Shown: positions 1 to 7,769 of the stretch, in pieces
Layout: the number at the start of each line of letters is the position of its first letter
How positions within the stretch are numbered: the first letter of the stretch is position 1
Source of the DNA: DATBGO01 sp050011895
GTDB taxonomy: Bacteria > Actinomycetota > Actinomycetes > Streptosporangiales > Streptosporangiaceae
Direction: 5' to 3'
Assembly (NCBI GenBank): GCA_050011895.1
Contig: JBEKIF010000089.1
Coordinates: forward strand, 1-18,453
Length of the DNA: 18,453 bases
The notes under the pieces: model-generated
The model's database searches: none
What the model saw: the letters and a program-made list of their open reading frames with translations, nothing else
What the model was told of the DNA's origin: nothing
Position numbers and translations under genes: made by a program

Positions 1-16
1 ACAGGGGGAATTTCGC

Positions 17-1060
17 ATGCCGATGGGACTGGCAGTGATCGGTGCTGGCTACTGGGGACCGAATCTCGTCCGTACGGCACTGGCCACGCCCGCGTTCCGG
101 CTTGATTGGCTCTGTGATCTCCAGATCGAACGGGCCAAGTCCGTGCTCGGCCCGTATACGGCAGTGCGGCCCACAACCTCATACGACGAGATCCTCGCGG
201 ACCCAGGGGTCACAGCTGTCGCTATCGCGACACCCGCGGCCACGCACTTCGACCTCGTACGGTCCGCGCTGGATGCGGGCAAGCACGTGATGGTGGAAAA
301 GCCGCTGACGCCCTCGGCGGCAGAGGGAGAGAAACTGGCCGCGCTGGCGCACCGGTCGGGGCTTGTGCTCATGTGCGACCACACATACTGCTATACCCCG
401 GCCGTGCGGCGGATCCGGGAGCTGATCCGCGGGGGAGAGATCGGCGAGGTCCAGTTCGTTGACTCGGTCCGGATCAACCTTGGCCTGGTCCAGCCGGACG
501 TCGATGTCCTGTGGGATCTTGGCCCCCATGACCTGTCGATCCTCGATTTCGTGCTGCCTGAGGATGTCATTCCGGTGGCGGTGGCCGCACACACCAGCGA
601 CCCGATAGGAGCCTGGCGGGCCTGTGTGGCCTATCTGTCGATATGGCTGTCAAACGGTGCTCTCGCACATGTGCATGTGAACTGGCTGAGCCCTACCAAG
701 ATCCGGACAACTGTCTTCGGCGGCTCTCGCCGCACCATTGTCTGGGACGACACCAACCCGGCCAGACGGCTGGCCGTCCACGACCGCGGGGTGGACATGC
801 TGGAGGCCGGTACCGTGCCTGAGGACGAGCGGCGCCAGGCCCTCATCTCGTACCGGACCGGGGACACTCTCATCCCCGCGCTGCCTGAGCGGGAGGCGCT
901 CATGTCCGTCATGGCCGAGTTCGGCGCGGCGATCAGCGAAGGCCGACCACCACTCACCGACGCGCAGGCGGGTCTCCGGGTGCTCAGGCTGCTGGAGGCG
1001 GCGTCGCGGAGCGTGGACAACGGTGGCGCGCGGATACCCCTGAACGGAGTGGCTGGGTGA
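17..1060 (+). CDS. Gfo/Idh/MocA-family NAD(P)-dependent sugar oxidoreductase
   Basis: A 347-residue cytosolic dehydrogenase, the usual length of the family. The N-terminal Rossmann fold shows GAGYWG near residues 9-14, and the family EKP motif is at Glu94-Lys95-Pro96. The D-L-G-P-H motif (Asp167, His171) fits the conserved substrate-side Asp/His of the C-terminal domain. The family oxidises a ring hydroxyl of a sugar or nucleotide sugar; the GAGYWG type includes WlbA/WbpB, which make 3-keto-UDP-GlcNAc uronate for later amination. A role preparing a ketone for the aminotransferases downstream is inferred from this context. The ATG at 17 has an AGGGGG ribosome binding site 8 nt upstream; an ATG at 23 is a less likely start. 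It is the first gene visible in the operon, which may begin further left, and its stop overlaps the next start by 4 nt. Family assignment is firm; exact substrate is unknown. Confidence 0.9.
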   Translation: MPMGLAVIGAGYWGPNLVRTALATPAFRLDWLCDLQIERAKSVLGPYTAVRPTTSYDEILADPGVTAVAIATPAATHFDLVRSALDAGKHVMVEKPLTPSAAEGEKLAALAHRSGLVLMCDHTYCYTPAVRRIRELIRGGEIGEVQFVDSVRINLGLVQPDVDVLWDLGPHDLSILDFVLPEDVIPVAVAAHTSDPIGAWRACVAYLSIWLSNGALAHVHVNWLSPTKIRTTVFGGSRRTIVWDDTNPARRLAVHDRGVDMLEAGTVPEDERRQALISYRTGDTLIPALPEREALMSVMAEFGAAISEGRPPLTDAQAGLRVLRLLEAASRSVDNGGARIPLNGVAG

Positions 1061-2037
1061 TCGCCGACCGCCGCTTCCTGGTGACAGGCGGGGCCGGCAC
1101 GATCGGGTCGACGATTGTCGATCAGCTTGCGGCCGCAGGCGCCCGCGAGATCGTGGTACTCGACAACTTCGTCCGGGGCAAGCCGGAGAACCTGGCCGCC
1201 GCGCTCCGGACCGGGAAGGTCAGGGTGATCGACGGCGATATCCGGGACCGGGAACTGGTCCGGTCGCTCATGTCCGGCATCGACGTCGTGTTCCACCAGG
1301 CCGCTATCAGGATCACCCAGTGCACTACGGAGCCGCGGCTGGCTCTGGAGGTACTCGTCAACGGGACCTACGAGGTCGTTGAGGCCGCGGCAGACGCCGA
1401 CGTCCGCAAGGTGGTGGCCGCGTCCTCAGCATCGGTCTACGGCCTCGCCGAGGACTTCCCAACTCCCGAGCGCCACCATCCCTACGCCAACGACACCCTG
1501 TACGGTGCGGCGAAGGCATTTAACGAAGGCCTGCTGCGGAGCTTTCACGCGATGCGCGGCCTGGATTACGTGATGCTGCGGTACTTCAACGTGTACGGAC
1601 CGCGCATGGATATCTACGGCCTGTACACCGAGGTGCTGATCCGGTGGATGGAGCGGATCGAGGCCGGGCAGCCGCCGCTCATCCTCGGCGACGGCCGGCA
1701 GACCATGGATTTCGTCTTCACCGAGGACATCGCGCGCGCCAACCTGCTCGCGGCGGCAAGTGACGCAACCGATGAGGTCTTCAATATCGGCAACGGCACC
1801 GAGACCAGCCTGGTCGAGCTCGCCGAGGCGCTCCAGCGAGCCATGGGCCGGGTCGGGCCGCTCGAGTTCGGGCCGCCACGCGGCGTCAACGCCGTCACGC
1901 GCCGTCTGGCCGACATCTCCCGCGCCCACCAGGGCTTGGGCTGGAAACCAGAGGTTGACCTGGAGGAAGGCCTGCGGCGGCTGGTCGCCTGGTGGCGTGC
2001 TGAGCGAGCCCCTGTGGATGAGGCTAGTGCCGGATGA
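1057..2037 (+). CDS. NAD-dependent epimerase/dehydratase (extended SDR)
   Basis: A 326-residue extended short-chain dehydrogenase of nucleotide-sugar type. It has the glycine-rich GGAGTIG NAD-binding motif at residues 11-17, an ASSASVYG serine segment near residue 125, and the catalytic Tyr149-x-x-x-Lys153 pair (YGAAK). The mid-region RYFNVYGPR and the C-terminal FVFTEDIARA and FNIGNGTETS segments are typical of UDP-hexose 4-epimerases and related enzymes. It probably epimerises or oxidises C4 of an NDP-sugar. Whether it is an epimerase or a 4,6-dehydratase cannot be decided from the motifs: no clear T-D-E dehydratase triad is seen. It starts with GTG in a GTGA overlap with the upstream stop and ends in an ATGA overlap with the next gene, so it is translationally coupled on both sides. 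Confidence 0.9.
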   Translation: MIADRRFLVTGGAGTIGSTIVDQLAAAGAREIVVLDNFVRGKPENLAAALRTGKVRVIDGDIRDRELVRSLMSGIDVVFHQAAIRITQCTTEPRLALEVLVNGTYEVVEAAADADVRKVVAASSASVYGLAEDFPTPERHHPYANDTLYGAAKAFNEGLLRSFHAMRGLDYVMLRYFNVYGPRMDIYGLYTEVLIRWMERIEAGQPPLILGDGRQTMDFVFTEDIARANLLAAASDATDEVFNIGNGTETSLVELAEALQRAMGRVGPLEFGPPRGVNAVTRRLADISRAHQGLGWKPEVDLEEGLRRLVAWWRAERAPVDEASAG

Positions 2038-3182
2038 TCCCCGTCATGAGGCCGTGGCTCGGCGAGGAGGAGGCCGAGGCAGCCGCCGAGGCCGTGGCAT
2101 CCGGCTGGGTCTCGCAGGGGCCGCGGGTCCAGCAGTTCGAGGAGGCATTCGCCGCGGCCATCGGCACTCCGCACGCAGTCGCCGTGTCCTCCTGCACCAC
2201 CGCGCTTCACCTGGCACTGATCGCCGCCGGGATCGGGCCAGGAGATGAGGTCATCGTCCCGTCGCTGTCCTTTATCGGCACCGCGAATGCTGTACGTTAT
2301 GTCGGCGCTCAGCCGGTTTTCGCTGACGTGGACCTGGCCACGCAAAATCTCATCCCGGAGACCGTGGAGCCGCACCTGACCGGCCGGACCCGCGCCGTCA
2401 TCGTGGTCGACCAGGCAGGAGCGCCTGCTGGCCTGGGTGCGATGCGCGCACTGTGCGACCCGCTCCAGGTAACCGTGATCGAGGATGCCGCCTGCGCCGC
2501 TGGATCCACGTACCGGATCCGTCCCGCTGGTGCTGGCGCCGCGCTGGCGGCGTTTTCGTTTCACCCGCGCATGCTCATTACCTCAGGCGAAGGAGGTATG
2601 GTTACCACCCCGGATGGGGGAATCGCTGCCAGGCTCCGCCGGCTTCGCGATCATGGCATGGATGTCAGCGCGGCCGACCGGCATCGCAGCCAGCAACCGG
2701 TCATCGAGCATTACACTGAGGTCGGCTTCAATTTCCGGATGACCGACATCCAGGCCGCCATCGGCCTGGTACAGCTCCGGAAGCTCGCCCCGATCTTGGC
2801 CCGGCGCCGCGTTCTCGCCCGGCGGTATCAAGAGCTGCTATCCGGTATCCCCGGGCTGCTGACGGCCGATGACCCGCCGTTCGGCGAAACCAACTACCAG
2901 TCCTTCTGGATGCTGCTCCCAGACGAGTCCCCGATGGGTCGCGACGATCTCCTGCAACTGTTCGCCGAGGCCGGCATATCGGCGCGGCGCGGCATCATGG
3001 CCGCCCATCTGGAGCCTGCCTACGCGGACGCCGCGTCGTCCCTTCCCGTGACCGAGCGGCTGACCAAGCGCTCGCTGATCCTCCCGCTCTTCCATCAGAT
3101 GACAGCGTCACAGCAGGAACAGGTGGTATCTGTCGTGACATCTGCGCTGACGAACTCGGCACCAGAAATGTCCGTCTCATGA
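2034..3182 (+). CDS. DegT/DnrJ/EryC1-family aminotransferase-like protein lacking the PLP lysine
   Basis: A 382-residue fold-type I PLP-enzyme homologue of the DegT/DnrJ/EryC1 sugar aminotransferases. The SSCTTALHLAL cofactor-phosphate segment, the PSLSFIGTANAV segment and the EDAACAAG segment carrying the pyridine-binding Asp are all intact. The sequence around the Schiff-base position reads FSFHPRMLITSGEGG, with Met180 where the family has Lys (the paralogue starting at 5013 has FSFHPRK). The codon is ATG, one base from AAG. The active-site VVHQAG segment reads VVDQAG (Asp126). The rest of the protein is full length and undamaged, so it is not an ordinary decayed gene. As an enzyme it should be unable to form the internal aldimine. 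It may be a non-catalytic partner of the paralogue, a repurposed binding protein, a recently inactivated enzyme or a sequencing error. Overlaps of 4 nt join it to both neighbours. Confidence 0.88.
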   Translation: MIPVMRPWLGEEEAEAAAEAVASGWVSQGPRVQQFEEAFAAAIGTPHAVAVSSCTTALHLALIAAGIGPGDEVIVPSLSFIGTANAVRYVGAQPVFADVDLATQNLIPETVEPHLTGRTRAVIVVDQAGAPAGLGAMRALCDPLQVTVIEDAACAAGSTYRIRPAGAGAALAAFSFHPRMLITSGEGGMVTTPDGGIAARLRRLRDHGMDVSAADRHRSQQPVIEHYTEVGFNFRMTDIQAAIGLVQLRKLAPILARRRVLARRYQELLSGIPGLLTADDPPFGETNYQSFWMLLPDESPMGRDDLLQLFAEAGISARRGIMAAHLEPAYADAASSLPVTERLTKRSLILPLFHQMTASQQEQVVSVVTSALTNSAPEMSVS

Positions 3183-3874
3183 CGGTCGCGGCGAAGCGCG
3201 GACTCGTTGTTGTAGGGGCAGGCGGCTTCGGGCGAGAGACCATCGAGGCGGTCCGGGCGCTGAATGCTACCGGTGCTCGCTGGCGGCTTGCCGGGTACCT
3301 CGATGACGAACCCACACGTCACGGGACGGTGATCGGTGGGGTACGGGTACTCGGGGGCACCGAAGAACTCGGCAATATGCCCGATGTCTCCGTCGTGGTC
3401 TGCACGGGCCGGCCCGACAACTACGTCAGCCGTCCGCGGATCGTCGAGACGCTCGGCCTTCCGCCTGAGCGCTATGCGACGATTATCCATCCCTCGGCAT
3501 CGGTGTCGACTACCTCGCGGCTCGGGCCAGGCACCATCTTGCTCGCTCACACGGTCCTGACCGCCGCGGTGAGCGTCGGATCGCACGTCGCAGTCATGCC
3601 GCACGTGATCCTGACCCACGACGACGTCGTCGGTGACTTCGCCACTATGGCGTCGGGAGCATGCCTTGGCGGTAACGTCCACGTGGGGCGATGCGCCTAC
3701 ATCGGCGCGGGCGCACTGGTGCGCGAGGATCGCAGCATCGGCGCCGGCGCGCTAGTGGGCATGGGTGCCATAGTGACGCGCGATATCCCGCCTCACGAAG
3801 TGTGGGCAGGCGTTCCAGCGCGATGCATCCGGAAAGCGACGGCTTCGATCTCGGCAGTGGGCGTAAGTAGGTGA
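3179..3874 (+). CDS. NeuD/PglD-type sugar N- or O-acyltransferase
   Basis: A 231-residue acyltransferase of the NeuD/PglD group. The N-terminal domain (about residues 1-95) begins with GLVVVGAGGFGRE, the Rossmann-like nucleotide-sugar binding part. The rest (about 100-220) is a left-handed beta-helix of hexapeptide turns, ending in VGMGAIVTRDIPPHEVWAGVPAR, a classic hexapeptide-transferase tail. His147 in the THDDVVGD segment matches the catalytic base of PglD. The family moves an acetyl group from acetyl-CoA to an amino sugar or sialic acid. Here it most likely acylates an amine put on by one of the flanking DegT aminotransferases; that is inference. The ATG at 3179 overlaps the upstream stop by 4 nt, and the stop overlaps the next GTG by 4 nt. 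Confidence 0.9.
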   Translation: MTVAAKRGLVVVGAGGFGRETIEAVRALNATGARWRLAGYLDDEPTRHGTVIGGVRVLGGTEELGNMPDVSVVVCTGRPDNYVSRPRIVETLGLPPERYATIIHPSASVSTTSRLGPGTILLAHTVLTAAVSVGSHVAVMPHVILTHDDVVGDFATMASGACLGGNVHVGRCAYIGAGALVREDRSIGAGALVGMGAIVTRDIPPHEVWAGVPARCIRKATASISAVGVSR

Positions 3875-3897
3875 ACTGGCTTGAAGGTGGGAGAGAA

Positions 3898-5013
3898 GTG
3901 ACCTCGATTCCGCTTGTCGACCTGGCAGCACAACACGCAGCGGTCGCCGACGATATCGCGGAGGGCTGGCAGCAGGTGCTGGACAGGACCTCCTTTATCG
4001 CTGGGCCGCAGGTCGCCTCGTTCGAGTCCGAGTATGCTGCATTCGCCGGAACGCGACATTGTGTCGGGGTGGCAAACGGAACCGACGCGATCGAGATCGC
4101 GCTGCGTGCGCTCGGTGTCGGCGCGGGCGACGAGTGCATCCTCCCGGCAAACACGTTCATCGCCACTGCCGAGGCGGTATCCAGGGCGGGCGCCACGCCG
4201 GTGCTGGTCGATTGTGCTGACGACGAGACGTACCTGATCGACACCGATGCTGTCGAAGCCGCAGTGACGCCGCGGACGCGGGCGATAATCCCGGTGCATC
4301 TCTATGGGCAGGCGGCTCCGGTAGAACGGCTGATCCCGCTGGCCGGGAAGTTCGGCGCCTGGGTGGTGGAAGATGCAGCGCAGTCGCAGGGCGCCCGGCG
4401 CGGGGGGAGGAGCGCGGGCGCGCTCGGACACGTGGCTGCCACCAGCTTCTACCCAGGAAAGAACCTCGGGGCATATGGCGACGCCGGAGCAGCGCTCACT
4501 GATTCCGATGAGCTGGCGGCGCGAATGCGGATGATCCGGGATCACGGTTCGCGGTACAAGTACGAACACGAGGTGATCGGCCTCAACAGCAGGCTCGACA
4601 CCTTGCAGGCTGTCGTGCTGTCGGCGAAGCTACGCCGGCTCGCCGGATGGAATGCCGCGCGGCAGGCTGCAGCCGAGCGCTACGACAAACTGCTGTCCCA
4701 GGTTGAGGAAGTCATCAGGCCGCGCGTCCTGGACGGCAACGAGCACGTGTGGCATCTGTACGTGGTACGCGTACCGGACCGGGATCGAGTGATCAAGGAA
4801 CTGCATGCGGCGGGCATCGGCGCCGGGATCCATTATCCCGTGCCTATTCACCTGACCTCTGCATTCGCCGACCTGGGGCACGCGACGGGCGCGTTCCCCG
4901 TGGCCGAGCGGGTTGCGCGCGAACTGCTGACCCTGCCGCTCTTCCCGGAGATCACGTCCGCGCAGCAGGAGCGCGTGGTGGCGGCCCTGACGGCAGCATG
5001 CAGGTGGGTGTGA
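3898..5013 (+). CDS. DegT/DnrJ/EryC1-family ketosugar aminotransferase (WlbC/WbpE/FdtB-like)
   Basis: A PLP-dependent aminotransferase, 371 residues from the GTG at 3898. The PLP lysine is present in SFYPGKNLGAYGD (Lys188 from this start), with the pyridine-binding Asp in VEDAAQSQGA and the NGTDAIEIAL phosphate segment. The N-terminal IPLVDLAAQH and the SFYPGKNLGA wording are those of 3-ketosugar aminotransferases such as WlbC, WbpE and FdtB, which use glutamate as amino donor. It would be the natural partner of the Gfo/Idh dehydrogenase at the head of the cluster. An in-frame GTG at 3871 overlaps the acyltransferase stop by 4 nt and would add nine residues. I prefer 3898 because homologues begin near IPLVDL, but 3871 preserves the coupling pattern. 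The TGA at 5011-5013 shares one base with the next ATG. Confidence 0.88.
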   Translation: MTSIPLVDLAAQHAAVADDIAEGWQQVLDRTSFIAGPQVASFESEYAAFAGTRHCVGVANGTDAIEIALRALGVGAGDECILPANTFIATAEAVSRAGATPVLVDCADDETYLIDTDAVEAAVTPRTRAIIPVHLYGQAAPVERLIPLAGKFGAWVVEDAAQSQGARRGGRSAGALGHVAATSFYPGKNLGAYGDAGAALTDSDELAARMRMIRDHGSRYKYEHEVIGLNSRLDTLQAVVLSAKLRRLAGWNAARQAAAERYDKLLSQVEEVIRPRVLDGNEHVWHLYVVRVPDRDRVIKELHAAGIGAGIHYPVPIHLTSAFADLGHATGAFPVAERVARELLTLPLFPEITSAQQERVVAALTAACRWV

Positions 5014-6176
5014 TGGACGTCCGCCAGCCGTTCTCTCAGGAACCGGTCGATTCCCAACCCACCAGCGTCATTCCCTTTGCCCGGCCAGCGTACGGCTCGG
5101 AGGAACCGGCCGCAGTCTATGACGCAGTAATGTGCGATGAGTTCGGTCGGTCAGGAAAGGTGCAGGAGTTCGAGCAGGCCTTCGCGGAACACGTCGGCGT
5201 GCCCTATGCAATTGCTGTCTCCTCCTGCACGACAGCACTGCATCTAGGCCTAGCCGCTTGCGGCATTAGCGTAGGTGACGAGGTCGTCGTACCCTCGCTT
5301 TCGTTCATAGCGACCGCGAATGCGGTAAAATATGTGGGCGCTACGCCGGTGTTCGCCGACGTCGATCCCGCGACCCAGAACCTAACGCCCGCGTCTATCG
5401 AGGCCGTTCTGTCGTCAGCGACGAAGGCCGTCCTGGTGGTTCATCAAGCAGGTATGCCTGCAGACCTCGATAGCATTCGCGCTGTTTGCGAACTGCGCGG
5501 CGTGGCGGTCCTCGAAGACGCGGCATGCGCGGCGGGAGCACGGTACAAAGGCTACCCTATCTCTGGTGCCGGAGGATTTGCCGCCTTCTCTTTCCACCCG
5601 CGGAAGGTACTCAGCACCGGCGAAGGTGGCGCGATCACCACCGATGACCCGGGCATGGCCGAAATCCTGCGCAGCCTGGCAACACATGGCCTGCAGCCGG
5701 TAGACTCGCCAAAAACTGGACATGAGCAGTACGTGAGGGTCGGATTCGATTATGCGATGTGCGATCCCTTGGCTGCAATCGGCATCGTTCAGTTGCGCAA
5801 GCTCGACGCGATAGTGCATCAAAGGCGCGTTCTAGGAGCGCGCTATCGAGCCCTCCTCGGCGACATCGCCGGGCTTCAAATGATCGCTGACACACCCTAC
5901 GGCCGGACCAACTATCAGGCCTTCTGGGTGCTGCTCCCAGAAGACTTTCCGCTCGACCGAGACGCAACAATGAAGACCTTGATGGAGCGCGGGATTATGA
6001 CGCGGCGTGGCGTCATGGCTGCACACCTGGAATCACCGTACTCGGACGTTGAGCATGTGCCCCTCCCGGTGACGGAGAGAATCACAAAGAACTCGCTTAC
6101 CCTGCCACTCTTTCACGATATGACTCACGCCGAGCAGGATCGCGTGATCTCCGCCTTCCATGAAATCGCGAGGTAG
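5013..6176 (+). CDS. DegT/DnrJ/EryC1-family aminotransferase, paralogue with intact lysine
   Basis: A 387-residue DegT-family aminotransferase, clearly paralogous along its length to the protein starting at 2034. They share SSCTTALHL, PSLSF, EDAACAAGA, SFHPR, GEGG and the C-terminal RRGVMAAHLE and LPLFHDMT. Here the Schiff-base Lys198 (FSFHPRKVLSTGEGG) and His144 (VVHQAG) are present, so it should be active. The SFHPRK-x-x-TGEGG form resembles 4-ketosugar aminotransferases of the PseC/ArnB/PglE kind. The ATG at 5013 (MDVRQPF) lies in a TGATG junction with the upstream gene; in-frame upstream starts would run through the preceding gene and add non-homologous sequence, so I reject them. Third-position A/T is more common than in the earlier genes, which hints at a separate origin from its paralogue. 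Confidence 0.9.
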   Translation: MDVRQPFSQEPVDSQPTSVIPFARPAYGSEEPAAVYDAVMCDEFGRSGKVQEFEQAFAEHVGVPYAIAVSSCTTALHLGLAACGISVGDEVVVPSLSFIATANAVKYVGATPVFADVDPATQNLTPASIEAVLSSATKAVLVVHQAGMPADLDSIRAVCELRGVAVLEDAACAAGARYKGYPISGAGGFAAFSFHPRKVLSTGEGGAITTDDPGMAEILRSLATHGLQPVDSPKTGHEQYVRVGFDYAMCDPLAAIGIVQLRKLDAIVHQRRVLGARYRALLGDIAGLQMIADTPYGRTNYQAFWVLLPEDFPLDRDATMKTLMERGIMTRRGVMAAHLESPYSDVEHVPLPVTERITKNSLTLPLFHDMTHAEQDRVISAFHEIAR

Positions 6177-6180
6177 CATA

Positions 6181-6240
6181 ATGGGACCGCTGAACCGCGC
6201 TGTCATCCTCTTCCTTGGGAAGGACTCAACCCGGTGCTGA
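6181..6240 (+). CDS. Possible 19-residue leader peptide or gene remnant
   Basis: A 20-codon reading frame encoding MGPLNRAVILFLGKDSTRC. It lies between the second paralogous aminotransferase (stop at 6176) and the tandem flavin-reductase-like gene (GTG at 6234), overlapping the latter start. A GAGG motif sits about 8 nt before its ATG, so it could be translated. The AVILFLGKDS wording resembles the first strand of formyltransferase-type Rossmann domains, so it may be the stump of a lost gene; this is a weak resemblance. It may equally be chance, or a leader coupling translation to the next gene. Confidence 0.25.
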   Translation: MGPLNRAVILFLGKDSTRC

Positions 6241-7670
6241 GCGAACGACTGCAACCATATCGATATACCTGGCCGTTGGACGACCTCAGGAGGGACCGCC
6301 ATTGGTCCGCGAGTTCCGATGGCGCACTCGTCCGGAGCCTACCCGAGGATCCTGATGAGTTGGCACAGGACAGCCGGTGGCCTGCCTTCTTTCCGTCGCC
6401 GACCTGCCTCGTCACAAGCGGCAACGAACGCGTCGGCGCTCTCGAGAAGGTCGTGGGCCCTTCGATCGTCAACCGCTTTCCGTACGTCGTGGCATTGAGT
6501 TTCTGTAAAGAGGAACTGTCGTCCCGCCACTATGCGCGAAGCAATTTCTGCCGTATCCTTGAGGAAACCGGCACGGCGGCGGTGCAGTTCTTGATGCCAG
6601 GTGCCGATCTAGATTCGGCAATGTCCGCAATCACCTCGGTACCGGACTCCGCTACCACGTCCAGGCTCGCACGCTCGGGCTTGGACATTCGTCCTGCTTT
6701 GACTAGCGATACTCCGGTATTCTCGTCCGCATATCTGGTATACGAAGCGGCCCTAGCTAAACCAATGACCGACCATCTAGGCGTCCAGGTGTATGACGAA
6801 CCTTGGGTCGACGCCGGTAGTCATCGCGTCTATTTCCTAGAGATCAACGCCATTCTTCTCCGGGATGACATCGCCAGTGGTCACCGTCAGATTCGGTGGA
6901 CAAGCCTACCTAGCTTCCACCCAAGATACTCAGCTGGCACCGAGGCTCATGCCATTCCCGTGGGCGCTGCATCGCCTGGTCGTTACCAGAAGAGCTACAA
7001 TCCGAGATACTCTTTTCCGTCAGCCGGGACCATTGCTTTCCAGGCTGATAGCCACGCGTACGGCATGGCCGTGAAGTATCTATCCCGCGAAGACCCGTGG
7101 ATTCTCGACGACGACCAGGCCCGGTGGCCGTGTTTCTTCCCTCAGTCCGCTGCCATGATCACCTCGCGGCATGGTGATCACATGAATGTGATGCCATGTG
7201 GTTCTACCGCCATTGTGAGCAGACGCCCACTGACCATAGCTCCCTGCGTGTCTTATGCAGAGATTAACCAGAGATATGCGCCGCGTGCATCTCTCGAGCT
7301 GATCAGGGCAAGCGGGAGGTTTGGGGCTGGGGTGCCGTTTATCGACGATCAGGTTGTCAGTGCAATAAAATATGCTGGCAATACATCGCTGAAACACCGT
7401 GATGATAAGCTCTGGCAAACGGGATTGGGCGTGGGAGACTGGTCTGGTATGCCGTACTTCCCGGAGTTGCCTATCCACTTTGACTGCCGCCTGGCCGGCG
7501 AGATACGGCTTGGTACCCATTTGATGTTTCTGGGCGTCGTGGAATCAATTCGGGTGCGACCAGACGTCACACCGGATAACCCGCTGACATGGTGTACCTG
7601 GGCAGACGTGGAACTGGCGTCGGAAAGTTGGCCCAAAGAAGAGCAATTGCGGGTTCGATTGCCGACGTAA
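6234..7670 (+). CDS. Tandem flavin-reductase-like (FMN-binding split barrel) protein
   Basis: A 478-residue protein made of two related halves. RWPAFFP (from residue 48) and RWPCFFP (from residue 297) each open a flavin-reductase-like unit, followed by matching strands: CLVTSGNERV and AMITSRHGDHM, YVVALSFCKEE and TIAPCVSYAEIN, then RSNFCRILEETG and RASLELIRASG. The second half ends in FDCRLAGEIRLGTHLMFLGVVESIRV, the usual close of the flavin reductase barrel (binding FMN or FAD). The first half lacks so clear an ending and may have diverged. It could be a flavin-dependent modifying enzyme or supply reduced flavin to a monooxygenase; no monooxygenase is visible. The GTG at 6234 has a good GGGAAGGA site 9 nt upstream. 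The local GC is low for this genome: 30 of 60 bases at 7321-7380. It ends the sugar cluster. Confidence 0.75.
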   Translation: MLSERLQPYRYTWPLDDLRRDRHWSASSDGALVRSLPEDPDELAQDSRWPAFFPSPTCLVTSGNERVGALEKVVGPSIVNRFPYVVALSFCKEELSSRHYARSNFCRILEETGTAAVQFLMPGADLDSAMSAITSVPDSATTSRLARSGLDIRPALTSDTPVFSSAYLVYEAALAKPMTDHLGVQVYDEPWVDAGSHRVYFLEINAILLRDDIASGHRQIRWTSLPSFHPRYSAGTEAHAIPVGAASPGRYQKSYNPRYSFPSAGTIAFQADSHAYGMAVKYLSREDPWILDDDQARWPCFFPQSAAMITSRHGDHMNVMPCGSTAIVSRRPLTIAPCVSYAEINQRYAPRASLELIRASGRFGAGVPFIDDQVVSAIKYAGNTSLKHRDDKLWQTGLGVGDWSGMPYFPELPIHFDCRLAGEIRLGTHLMFLGVVESIRVRPDVTPDNPLTWCTWADVELASESWPKEEQLRVRLPT

Positions 7671-7769
7671 GGTCCAAGAGGCATCGCCGACGCGTGCACA
7701 TTAGCAACCTAGACCTGATTGATGTGGCGGTGGATCGGCGCCGCCCGGAAATGATCCGGTGACGGTGGT
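7671..7769. other. Convergent intergenic gap
   Basis: The sugar cluster (+) and the following gene (-) converge here. A small perfect hairpin lies at 7745-7759 (CCGGA, a 5-nt loop, TCCGG), but there is no T-run, so I do not call it a terminator with any confidence. Nothing else is recognisable. Confidence 0.4.

Noticed and set aside
4749..5012. Longer N-terminus for the aminotransferase at 5013
   Set aside because: The added residues are an out-of-frame reading of the preceding aminotransferase, with no homology; ATG 5013 sits at the usual gene junction.
7745..7759. Rho-independent terminator
   Set aside because: The stem is only 5 bp and no T-run follows on either strand.
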